Shown piece after piece: positions 6,579 through 13,905 of a DNA stretch of 15,035 nucleotides. Source of the stretch: Verrucomicrobiales bacterium (GTDB lineage Bacteria > Verrucomicrobiota > Verrucomicrobiia > Verrucomicrobiales > Verrucomicrobiaceae); contig DNXB01000016.1 in NCBI GenBank assembly GCA_003506995.1, forward strand, positions 1 to 15,035. Direction: 5' to 3'. A model generated the notes under the pieces. The model saw only the letters and a list, made by a program, of their open reading frames with translations, ran no database searches and had not been told where the DNA came from. Position 1 is the first letter of the stretch; the number at the start of each line of letters is the position of its first letter. The translations under genes and the position numbers were made by a program.

Positions 6579-9119
6579 TCAGCCCTCAAACTCCGTGTAG
6601 TGCCTGCGCCTTGGCGGCTCGGTGACGGCGGCCTTTTGTTTCCAAAGCATGGCTGCCTGAAAATCCTTTTCGCAGCCGACGCCGTCCTGGTAGCACTTGG
6701 AAAGGTTCTTCATCGCCTCCAGCACGCCGGACTCGGCGGCAGCCTTGAGCGCGGCGAAACCATTCTTGCGTTCGCGGCTGGTTTTGCCGTGGTTGAGCAT
6801 CACCACGGCGGCGAGATGCCTCGCTGGCGGATGCTTCTCCGCCACGCGCGAAAGAGTGTCATGCACTTCCGGCCAGAGAGAGGGATCGCGCTCCGCCTTC
6901 AACCAGAGCCACTGCGCGGCCAGGAACGCCTCCAGCGGATGCTTGGACCGCGTCATGGACGACAAAACCAGCATGCCGGCCTTCTCCAAATCCTGCGGCA
7001 CACCGCGCCCCTCAAACAACGCCTCGGCATAATAAAACCGCGCATCACGCCGCCTGCCAATCTCGAAGGCCTTCTGATACAGCTCCACCGCGAGTCTCTC
7101 GTCCCGCGCAACCCCGTAACCGGCCATGCGCAAGTGCCCTTCCAGCAGTATCGCGGAGACAGAGCCGGTCGCCGCCAGTTGGCGCACCTGGCCGGCCCAG
7201 GTGCCGTCCTCCCAGCGTCCTTGTCTGAAAAACTCACGCGCCATGCGGTCGCACAACTTGTCCGCGAAGGGCCGCCAGAACGCCTCCTGCGGAAAAGCCG
7301 CAGCCGCCCCCAGGATAAGCGAGAGCGCGGGCTTGAAGTCCTGCGTCTCCTCAAGGCCGCGCATTGTTTCGAGAATTTCCAGCCGCGACTGCTCCACCCG
7401 CTCCACAGGGCTGAGCGCGGGCTTCAGCGCGCGCAGAGACGGCCCGGTCAAAAATTGAGCCCCCGTTGGGAGCATCTCGTTGAGGGCGATCTCATCCTGC
7501 GCGCTGACCACACGCCAGCCAGCCTCCTCACGCGCCACCGCGCAGGTCAGCAAACCACGCCCGCGCGCAATCCGCTCTCCGCGTTGCAGCTCGAACTGAA
7601 ACGGCTGCATCACCTCAACGCGCTCAAAGCTGTGCAGATTGGCCGTCCCGCCGCCTTCCACGCTGATGCGACGCTTCGGCCACCACGCGCGCAGTTGCTC
7701 CTCGGCCCGCAGCAGCGTCTCCATGGACGGTTTTTCATGCTCGAAGAAACGCTCTGGCGCGGTCGAGACGTGATCGGGCAGCGAAGCCACGGAAGGCTCG
7801 TTCCACGAGCGCACAAAGGCGGCCACGCAGCCCAGCGCATCACGCTTCGCAGCCAGCTTGACCGCAGCACGCCGCTCTCCGGCGGCGTGAGCCTTTTCGT
7901 AGGCCGCGAGAGCATGTTCCAGGCTCCTGGCCACGCCATGCCCATGCTCATACCGTTCTCCCAGCGGCATCCAGGCGGAGGATTCACCGAGATGCGCGGC
8001 GAAATCCAGGTGCTGGAACGAGTCAGGGCTGTAACGCGCCATGTTCAGCGGATTCTCCACCGCCTCGGCGAGATCGGCCAGGGCATCGCGCTCTCCACTC
8101 TCCGCCGCCTGCCGCAGCAAAAACACCGCCTCCTCGCTGAACTCTCCGGAAGCGAGCAGCGCCAGCGCCAGCTCATGCATGGCCCGCGCGTCCCCTTCCT
8201 CCGCCAACGGCATCGCCAGATGCGCTGAAATCATGGGCAGGCTGGCGCGACGCAGGCCCATGACGGCTTTCAGTACCTGGTCTGCCTCAACATCACGCAT
8301 GCCAGGCTCCGGCGAGTCGAGCACCATCTCTGTCTCCTGCGCCCCGGAGTCCAGATGATGCTGCCAGTAGAAAATGGCCGCGATCATCACGCCGCAAATC
8401 ATCAGACTGGCAAACAGGAGCGGCGAAGACTCTTCAGGCACCGCCTTTTCAACATTCGGATGAGTCTCATGGCTGGCCTTGGATGCCACAGGCGTGGCGG
8501 GTGGTTCGGCGGCCACGGTGAACAAGGGAGGAAGATCGATCAACACCTCGCCCAGGCGCTCTCCCGTCCGGGGTCTCACCGTGATGGGTTGCAGCAGATA
8601 GTCACGCCGACTCGCGCGCGCGGCCACCTGCTGCCACTCCGTGGGAGCCAGGATTTCCACCGCTTCCTCAGCAGCCACCGGCTCATCTGGAGGGGGCGGC
8701 GCGGCTGCGGGCTCCGGTTCAGCAGCCGGTGCTGATTCTGCAACTGGCTCAGGCTCGGCCGAAGGCTTCGGCAGGGCAACAGGCTCGTCCCAGGCAGGTA
8801 ATTCCGGCAGAAGCATTCCCTCGGTGGCGAGATCAAAGGTGATCAACTCATCGCCAATGCCGAATTGAAACGGCGTTTCGACTTCGAGTTCCGATGCCGT
8901 GACTCCATTCACCGTGAATCGCGCCTCCGGCACGGCCCGGCTGATTTGGAACCGCCGCTCCCCGATCCTGCGCAGCACACAATGCCGTGAGAGAACCGCC
9001 TCGCCATCGAGCACGATCTCACCCTCCGGCGCGCTGCCCAGCGCGATGGAAGAATCCATCGCACACGCCATCTCGTGCAGGCCGTCAGCGGAGCGCAATG
9101 TCAAAACCGTGGGGGGCAT
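6579..9119 (-). CDS. FHA domain - transmembrane - Sel1-repeat protein
   Basis: An 846-residue protein from ATG at 9119. Residues 1-100 resemble an FHA phosphothreonine-binding domain: SRH at 44-46 and VNG at 70-72 match conserved positions, but the usual Gly-Arg is Gly-Ser at 28-29, so phosphopeptide binding may be weakened or lost. Residues about 105-160 are a Pro/Glu/Ala linker, and residues 232-252 are one transmembrane helix (LLFASLMICGVMIAAIFYW). After it come Sel1-like helical repeats at about 303-426, 653-720 and 788-833 (for example MAGYGVARDERLAVELYQKA and CYQDGVGCEKDFQAA), with a beta-rich stretch around 500-560 between them. The expected topology is FHA in the cytoplasm and Sel1 repeats in the periplasm. 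It follows the DUF4175-like gene by 69 bp in the same direction and is probably cotranscribed. It may act as a signalling or assembly scaffold (inference). No Shine-Dalgarno site is visible. Confidence 0.88.
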   Translation of the reverse strand: MPPTVLTLRSADGLHEMACAMDSSIALGSAPEGEIVLDGEAVLSRHCVLRRIGERRFQISRAVPEARFTVNGVTASELEVETPFQFGIGDELITFDLATEGMLLPELPAWDEPVALPKPSAEPEPVAESAPAAEPEPAAAPPPPDEPVAAEEAVEILAPTEWQQVAARASRRDYLLQPITVRPRTGERLGEVLIDLPPLFTVAAEPPATPVASKASHETHPNVEKAVPEESSPLLFASLMICGVMIAAIFYWQHHLDSGAQETEMVLDSPEPGMRDVEADQVLKAVMGLRRASLPMISAHLAMPLAEEGDARAMHELALALLASGEFSEEAVFLLRQAAESGERDALADLAEAVENPLNMARYSPDSFQHLDFAAHLGESSAWMPLGERYEHGHGVARSLEHALAAYEKAHAAGERRAAVKLAAKRDALGCVAAFVRSWNEPSVASLPDHVSTAPERFFEHEKPSMETLLRAEEQLRAWWPKRRISVEGGGTANLHSFERVEVMQPFQFELQRGERIARGRGLLTCAVAREEAGWRVVSAQDEIALNEMLPTGAQFLTGPSLRALKPALSPVERVEQSRLEILETMRGLEETQDFKPALSLILGAAAAFPQEAFWRPFADKLCDRMAREFFRQGRWEDGTWAGQVRQLAATGSVSAILLEGHLRMAGYGVARDERLAVELYQKAFEIGRRRDARFYYAEALFEGRGVPQDLEKAGMLVLSSMTRSKHPLEAFLAAQWLWLKAERDPSLWPEVHDTLSRVAEKHPPARHLAAVVMLNHGKTSRERKNGFAALKAAAESGVLEAMKNLSKCYQDGVGCEKDFQAAMLWKQKAAVTEPPRRRHYTEFEG

Positions 9120-9188
9120 CGGCGCGGAGTATGATCAGCATCCATAAAGGCGTCGAGTCCCCATTCCGACAAAGAATCTCGGACTTCC

Positions 9189-12100
9189 TTACTTTCCAGC
9201 GCCCAGCTCTTTGTAGTAGCGCTTCACGAGATCGCGGAACTCGGCGGGAACCGGATCACGGTCCACAGGGGCCAAGTTTTTACCGGCATCCTTCTTCGAA
9301 AGTTCTTCAACGACGCGATCACGCAGTTCGATGAGCGGTTGCGTGATGCGCGTGTTCAGAACCGCGACCTGCGGGGCTTCGTTGCTCCGCTTGAGGTTGA
9401 TGCGCAGCTCACGCGCACGGTCGAGCACCTTGGCGGCCTCGTTGCGGAGTTCGGGGTTGTTGAGAAGCTCCTCCACATTGCGCAGGCGGTCGCTCCAGCG
9501 GTCGTAACCGTCGCCAGTGAAGACGTTTGTGTCGGGCTGCTCTTTGGAATCGTCGAAGAAGAGAGATTCTGAGAGCGCACCACCTTGGATTTGAGGACGA
9601 GAGCGGTCGTTGTCAGAGTCACGATCACTGATGGGGCCGCCTGCGATCTGGTTGTTGTCGCCGCTTTCATTGGAGCGCGGACGCCCTCGTCCGCCTTGGT
9701 TCGGATTGTTGGCGTCAGCCGTTTGCTGCTGTCCTTCGCCTTGGCCTGCTTGCTGGCCTTTGCCTTGCCCTTCGCCAGGTTGTTGGCCTTCGCCAGGCTT
9801 CTGGCCGTTGGGGGAATTGGCATCGGCTTGTTGGGCCTTGCCTTGGCCTTGTTCGCCGGGTTTTTGGCCTTGCTGGCCCTCACCCGGTTGCTGACCGGCT
9901 TCAGCCATCTTCGGGTCTTGCCCCTCGCCTGAGCCCTGACCTTTCTCGCCGGGCTTTTGACCGTCCTTGGCTTCGCCCTGGCCTTTTTCACCCGGCTGCT
10001 GGCCTTCTTTGCCTTCGCCGGGTTTTTGGCCCTCTTGGCCTTCACCGGGCTTTTGGCCAGCTTGAGCCATTTTGGGATCTTGGGGTTCGCCCTGGCCCTT
10101 GCCGGGTTCTTTTCCCTCTTCGCCTTTCTGGCCGGGCTGCTGGCCTTTCTCGGCGGTCTTGGCTTCTTGGGCTTCACCTTTTTCGCCGGGCTTTTGGCCT
10201 TTGGCGTCGGACTTGTCGGACGGGTCAGACTTGTCCGACTTCGCAGCGGCTTGCTGGGCACCTTTTTGACCTTCTTGACCCTCTTGACCTTTCTGCCCCC
10301 CCTCCTGCTCCTGCGCTTCCTTGATCAGCTTATCGAGTTCGTTTTTCGCGACACGCAATGCCTCGCTCTCGCTGCCTAGCACGCTCTCCGCCGCTTTCTC
10401 GACGCCCTTTTGCAGTTCCTCGACGGCGTTGGCGGCTTTGCGCTCGGCGTCTTTGGCTTCGGCTTGGGAGCCGTAGCGGAGTTGGTCGCGTGTTTCTTGA
10501 AGGTTCTCTTCAAGGCCGCTGGTCTGGGCTTTGCGCACGGCGTCGTAGAGGTTCTTGTGGAGCAGCGGCTCACTCTGCTCGGACTGCTCGCTGAGCTGGC
10601 GCATGTTGTTGAGGAGTTTTTCGACGTTCTCCTGCTGCTCGGTGACCTGACGGGCCTGCGCCTGGTTTTGCAGGCTCTGAGCGATGTCGCTCTCAGCGGG
10701 CTTCTGGTTTTCGAGGGCTTCGCTGATCTTCTTCTGCGCTTCAGCGGCTTGTTGAGCCTGCTGACGGAGCTGCTTCATCTCGTCGGCGAATTTCTTGCTG
10801 GTCTTCTGACGGAAGTCTTCCTGCATCTTCTCCAATTCACGCTGAGCACGCGTGGCGGAATTGGCGGCGTCGGTGAGTTGCTCTTCCTTGAGTTTTTCGG
10901 CGGCTTCATTGACCTGCTCGCGGGTCTTTTCGAGCTGCTCCTTGGCCTCGGCCATGTTTTGAGCGTTCTCGGGTTTGTCCATGCGCTCTTTGAGGTCGTC
11001 GAGATCACTGAGGAGCTGTTCCTGCTCGGCCTGGAGGCGTTTGAGCTGGTTTTCGAGTTCTTGTTTTTCTTCCTCGGTCTTGGCCTTGGCGAGCTGGTTT
11101 TGCAGCTCCTTCATTTTCTCGGCTAGCGCTTCCTGGCGGCGTGCGAGTTCTTTAAGTCGGTTCAAAACTTGCAGGTTCTCCTGCTGCTCGGCGGTCTGCT
11201 CCTCGGTGGCGGCTTTTTCTTCTTCGTAACGCTGATCCTGCTGCTTCAGCTCAAGATCCATGATCTGGTTCTTGTTAGCCTGCTGCGCTTCGCCAGGCTG
11301 TGGCGGGCTGTTTTGGCGCATGACCTGATGCTCGCGGCTTTGCGCACGATGCAGCCATTCGAGCGCGGTCTGCTCAAAGGTGAGCGCTTGATTGAGTGGC
11401 GAGCGCTTTTTCTCGGCGGAGGCCTGTTGAAGCGGCGGCTGTGCATCCTTGAGAGCTTTCCAGGCTTCGGTGAGCGCTTGTTTGATCTCGGCGTCCTCGG
11501 CTTCTTCCATGCCTTCCTTGACCTGCTCCAAAGCGATGCCGACAGATTGATCCACGACATCCACATCCGGTGCGGCGGCTTCCATGACGCGACCGGCGTT
11601 GGTGTCGCGGATGATCTTCCAGGTGGCGTTGACGATCTGCTTCACCAGATCGACGAGCTTGTCGCTTTTGGGCTTGGGTTTGCCAGGTTCGCTCGGCGGG
11701 GCCTCCATCTCGCGGAAGATGTCCTCAAAGTGGCGCACGTCGGCGAAGAACATGTCGCTCATGCTGCGGCGAACTTCGCCCTTGGGGCCGGTGTCCTCGG
11801 CCCAGAGGTAGTAGCTGACGAGTTGGCGCGGCTGCGCGTTTTCTTTTTCGAGCGTGAGATCGGCGCGCACGTCCTGCTTCTTCTGTGGCGCGGTGACGGG
11901 ATGCTTGAAGAGGATTTCTTTGCTGTTGCCGTTGATGCTGAAAACCGCGCCGGATTTCGTGACGCCGAGATCGTCAGAGATCTTGGCCTCAACAGGAAGC
12001 TCCTGAATGCTGGAGACTTGCAGGTCACGTTTCGGGAAGACGACTTCGATTTTGGCGAGCTGGTTGGATTGAACCGTGACCGTGAACCACGGCGGATTCT

Positions 12101-13346
12101 TGTTCGCACGCTCGGCCTCATCGACGAGATGGAGGCGGTATTTTTGCGTCTTCTCGGCTGTGAGGACGGCTTCGAGCACGGTGGGGTCTTCGCTCGAAGG
12201 CGTGAGCGGGATGATGGTCTTGTCCTCGCCGAAAAGTTCGGCGGCGGTGAGGTGAGGGGTGAAGGGGGAAGCCGCAGGAGTGGTGGAGTTTTGGAGTGAT
12301 GGAGTGACGGCAGGTTTGGCGAAGGGATCGGAGGAGACGGGGCTTTGGTCGGGAGATGGGGGAGTGGGAATGAGCGGTTTGTTGACCTTGATCTTCCAAG
12401 CGATCTTCGAGCCTTCGAGGGCGGTGACTTTCTGCGTGTTCTTGGTCTCCTTGGCCGGGAGCTTCGTGTATTCGGGCGGTGTGACGATCACGTCGCTGCG
12501 GACGAGCGCTGGATAGTCGAAGACGGTGATGGTGTGCTGCCGGGACTTTTCGTTGGCAAACTCGACGTGGTATTTCGTATCGCGCTCCACTTTGGCGATG
12601 AGGCCGCCGAAGACCTGCTCATCGACGGTGAGGCGCATCGGAAGGCGGTCGCGGATCTTGCCATCGGCCTCGCTGACGACCAGCATGGCGTCGGCGGGCA
12701 CGGGGCCATCGAAGCGAGCCTCGATGATGAGGCGGGAGTTGCGCTCGATCTCGGCATCGCCGGGAGTGAGGATGGCTTTGAACTCGGTGGGAGAGGCAGG
12801 TGAAGTGCTCAGTGCTGAGTGCTCAGTGCTGAGTTTGTTGCTGCTTGTTTGAAGGCGCAGCGCCACGTCGGTGGCCAGGAAAGCGACAACAGCGATCCAC
12901 GCGGCAGCGAGGGCGCGGGTGTAGGGCTTGTTGGCGACGGTGATGGGCCAGTTCTGCGTGGCGGCGCGGGCGAGCGCATGGTCGATGAGGCGCTCGTGGA
13001 GGAAGCCGGTGGGTTCATCCGCTTCCGACTCATGCTCGATGGCCGTGAGCAGCAACGAGTCGAGCGAGGGATGCTTTTGCTCGATGACGCGGGCGATCTC
13101 GCGGTCGCTCCAGATGTTGCGTCGTCCTTTGAGCCAGGCAACGAGCGCGAGCGCGATGAGGCCGAGCATGGACCAGCGGTCCCACTGCTTCGGGATGGTG
13201 TGGCCATTCAGCGTGGCCAGCAGGAAGGCTCCGCGCACGAGAATGCCGAGCGCGAAGACAACGGCGAGATGGCGGAGGAGTCGCGCGCGACGCAGGGCCT
13301 CGCGAACTTCAGCAATGCGGGCGTCGAGGATGGTGCGTGCGATCAT
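9189..13346 (-). CDS. DUF4175-like membrane and coiled-coil protein
   Basis: A 1385-residue protein from ATG at 13346 to TAA at 9189-9191. The N-terminus has three likely transmembrane helices (about 27-46, 58-73 and 145-165), with a helical segment between the last two (SDREIARVIEQKHPSLDSLLLTAIE). Residues about 195-560 are beta-rich, Ig-like (YTKLPAKETKNTQKV, VPVEAKISDDLGV-type strands). Residues about 640-1010 are Gln/Glu/Lys coiled coil. Residues about 1012-1219 are a Gly/Gln/Lys/Pro low-complexity run with a 54-residue duplication. A compact helical domain (about 1262-1385, from FFDDSKEQPDTN to YYKELGAGK) ends it. This layout fits the DUF4175 family of Planctomycetes and Verrucomicrobia, which occurs with MoxR, DUF58 and BatA-like genes; the partial BatA-like gene upstream agrees. 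The role is probably in cell-envelope assembly or stress tolerance; no enzyme activity is evident. Repeat-derived insertions are described separately. Confidence 0.88.
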   Translation of the reverse strand: MIARTILDARIAEVREALRRARLLRHLAVVFALGILVRGAFLLATLNGHTIPKQWDRWSMLGLIALALVAWLKGRRNIWSDREIARVIEQKHPSLDSLLLTAIEHESEADEPTGFLHERLIDHALARAATQNWPITVANKPYTRALAAAWIAVVAFLATDVALRLQTSSNKLSTEHSALSTSPASPTEFKAILTPGDAEIERNSRLIIEARFDGPVPADAMLVVSEADGKIRDRLPMRLTVDEQVFGGLIAKVERDTKYHVEFANEKSRQHTITVFDYPALVRSDVIVTPPEYTKLPAKETKNTQKVTALEGSKIAWKIKVNKPLIPTPPSPDQSPVSSDPFAKPAVTPSLQNSTTPAASPFTPHLTAAELFGEDKTIIPLTPSSEDPTVLEAVLTAEKTQKYRLHLVDEAERANKNPPWFTVTVQSNQLAKIEVVFPKRDLQVSSIQELPVEAKISDDLGVTKSGAVFSINGNSKEILFKHPVTAPQKKQDVRADLTLEKENAQPRQLVSYYLWAEDTGPKGEVRRSMSDMFFADVRHFEDIFREMEAPPSEPGKPKPKSDKLVDLVKQIVNATWKIIRDTNAGRVMEAAAPDVDVVDQSVGIALEQVKEGMEEAEDAEIKQALTEAWKALKDAQPPLQQASAEKKRSPLNQALTFEQTALEWLHRAQSREHQVMRQNSPPQPGEAQQANKNQIMDLELKQQDQRYEEEKAATEEQTAEQQENLQVLNRLKELARRQEALAEKMKELQNQLAKAKTEEEKQELENQLKRLQAEQEQLLSDLDDLKERMDKPENAQNMAEAKEQLEKTREQVNEAAEKLKEEQLTDAANSATRAQRELEKMQEDFRQKTSKKFADEMKQLRQQAQQAAEAQKKISEALENQKPAESDIAQSLQNQAQARQVTEQQENVEKLLNNMRQLSEQSEQSEPLLHKNLYDAVRKAQTSGLEENLQETRDQLRYGSQAEAKDAERKAANAVEELQKGVEKAAESVLGSESEALRVAKNELDKLIKEAQEQEGGQKGQEGQEGQKGAQQAAAKSDKSDPSDKSDAKGQKPGEKGEAQEAKTAEKGQQPGQKGEEGKEPGKGQGEPQDPKMAQAGQKPGEGQEGQKPGEGKEGQQPGEKGQGEAKDGQKPGEKGQGSGEGQDPKMAEAGQQPGEGQQGQKPGEQGQGKAQQADANSPNGQKPGEGQQPGEGQGKGQQAGQGEGQQQTADANNPNQGGRGRPRSNESGDNNQIAGGPISDRDSDNDRSRPQIQGGALSESLFFDDSKEQPDTNVFTGDGYDRWSDRLRNVEELLNNPELRNEAAKVLDRARELRINLKRSNEAPQVAVLNTRITQPLIELRDRVVEELSKKDAGKNLAPVDRDPVPAEFRDLVKRYYKELGAGK
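9837..10091 (-). repeat. 54-codon duplication in the Gly/Gln/Lys/Pro-rich segment
   Basis: Within the DUF4175-like gene, QDPKMAQAGQKPGEGQEGQ (first copy, starting near 10091) recurs as QDPKMAEAGQQPGEGQQGQ (second copy, starting near 9929), an offset of 162 bp or 54 codons. Smaller units such as GQKPGE and GEKGQG are scattered through the whole 9690-10310 stretch. The copies differ at several codons, so the duplication is not recent. The segment probably forms an extended, flexible linker between the coiled coil and the C-terminal domain. Confidence 0.75.
12240..12390 (-). repeat. Pro/Ser/Thr low-complexity insertion in the DUF4175-like gene
   Basis: On the minus strand this stretch carries near-repeats such as CACTCCATCACTCCAAAACT and encodes PLIPTPPSPDQSPVSSDP, then TPSLQNSTTPAASPFTP. 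It interrupts an otherwise beta-rich domain and resembles degenerate short tandem repeats accepted in frame. It keeps the reading frame open. The limits are approximate. Confidence 0.5.
12805..12832. repeat. Heptamer tandem repeat inside the DUF4175-like gene
   Basis: Four exact 7-mers alternate: GTGCTCA, GTGCTGA, GTGCTCA, GTGCTGA. On the coding strand they read TCAGCAC/TGAGCAC and encode STEHSALST, around residues 172-181, just after the third membrane helix. Twenty-eight bases is not a multiple of three, so any change in copy number other than by three units shifts the frame. Confidence 0.8.
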
Positions 13347-13370
13347 GGCGGTGATTGGGTATGGACGTTG

Positions 13371-13616
13371 CTATCCGTGACGAGAGTGACGAAGCCATTC
13401 GGCAACGGTTCCGATGACTGAAGAGGCTTTGGCCCAAAATGCTTCACCATGGCGCATGGCGAGAAATGCAAACACGGTGGCTACAGCAAGAACGATTAAC
13501 CAAGCACTAACACCCTCTCTGACGATGGCTTCCATCAGAAACAAAAACGAGAGAACCCCTCCAAAGACAAAGCCACACCCGAAGTGCAGGCGTTTGTCAT
13601 GTGAGATACGGGTCAT
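13371..13616 (-). CDS. Small two-helix membrane protein, unknown function
   Basis: An 81-residue protein from ATG at 13616 to TAG at 13371-13373. Two likely membrane helices span residues 12-31 and 36-54, separated by a short charged turn (EAIVREG). The N-terminus carries DKRLHF, a motif seen just before the first helix in several small membrane families such as VanZ-like and YfiM-like proteins; this similarity is suggestive only. The C-terminal tail (HGEAFWAKASSVIGTVAEW, then basic residues) is probably cytoplasmic. It starts 30 bp after the 67-residue gene and ends 24 bp before the DUF4175-like gene, so cotranscription is likely. No Shine-Dalgarno site is visible. Local GC is lower than in the flanking genes. 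The overlapping plus-strand frame has no sensible protein features, which supports the minus-strand reading. Confidence 0.65.
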   Translation of the reverse strand: MTRISHDKRLHFGCGFVFGGVLSFLFLMEAIVREGVSAWLIVLAVATVFAFLAMRHGEAFWAKASSVIGTVAEWLRHSRHG

Positions 13617-13646
13617 GGTATTCGGGAGAAATAGGATCGAGACACT

Positions 13647-13850
13647 TTAAACAGAAGTCGTTGCAACTAACTTGGCCGCACCGGCTTGGTTGCGGATTGC
13701 GGTCACAGATGACTGACGGCGAAACCATGCCATGCGCTCTGTAATGCTCATGCCTGCGGTGGCAGCGGCGACAGTTTCTTTCCAACGACGGCTTTCGGCC
13801 ACGGCGTCAAAACCGCGTTGGTGTTCAGTCTTGCTGGGATTGGTCTGCAT
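13647..13850 (-). CDS. Small soluble protein, antitoxin-like in pattern, unknown function
   Basis: A 67-residue protein from ATG at 13850 to TAA at 13647-13649. The start is fixed by a strong Shine-Dalgarno site, AAAGGAG, 7 bases upstream. The same frame stays open far upstream, but only as an antisense-like shadow of the BatA-like gene. The core reads GFDAVAESRRWKE, then GMSITERMAWFRRQ. This resembles small families with an FDAV - Arg - Glu - GMT - Phe pattern that I recall in cyanobacteria, planctomycetes and Verrucomicrobia, often beside toxin-like genes; an antitoxin role is therefore possible but unproven. It has no membrane segment or signal peptide. The neighbours are a BatA-like gene 46 bp upstream and a small membrane protein 30 bp downstream. 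The surrounding DNA has lower GC than the flanking genes. Confidence 0.7.
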   Translation of the reverse strand: MQTNPSKTEHQRGFDAVAESRRWKETVAAATAGMSITERMAWFRRQSSVTAIRNQAGAAKLVATTSV

Positions 13851-13857
13851 AGATGAT

Positions 13858-13864
13858 CTCCTTT
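13858..13864 (-). promoter_or_regulatory. Strong Shine-Dalgarno site of the 67-residue gene
   Basis: On the minus strand AAAGGAG lies 7 bases before ATG 13850. It decides that start and stands out because the other starts in the window lack a clear site, which hints at a different origin or higher translation of this gene. Confidence 0.75.
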
Positions 13865-13883
13865 GGGCTGATGATAAGGTATG

Positions 13884-13905
13884 AAAACCAGCCGTACTAG
13901 GCTGG
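13884..13905 (-). terminator. Possible terminator hairpin overlapping the BatA-like stop codon
   Basis: On the minus strand CCAGCC (13905-13900) pairs with GGCTGG (13893-13888), with a 6-base loop (13894-13899) that contains the in-frame TAG stop of the BatA-like gene. TTTTC follows directly. A 6-bp GC-rich stem with a short T-run is a weak rho-independent terminator or attenuator. A TATCAT hexamer just downstream could be a -10 box for the small genes, but no good -35 box accompanies it. Confidence 0.4.

Noticed and set aside
6563..6597. Hairpin CACGGA/TCCGTG across the metG and FHA/Sel1 stops
   Set aside because: Only 6 bp with a loop of more than 20 bases and no T-run; expected by chance in GC-rich DNA.
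6600..8228. Plus-strand open frame of 542 codons opposite the FHA/Sel1 gene
   Set aside because: Arg/His/Leu-rich composition without domains, while the minus strand encodes clear FHA, membrane and Sel1 features.
11169..12299. Plus-strand open frame of 376 codons opposite the DUF4175-like gene
   Set aside because: Its repeated Leu/Gly/Phe content is the complement of the Glu/Gln/Lys coiled coil; no independent evidence.
13597..13785. Minus-strand 62-codon frame rich in Cys, His and Arg
   Set aside because: It overlaps the 67-residue gene, which has a strong Shine-Dalgarno site and a protein-like pattern; this frame has neither.
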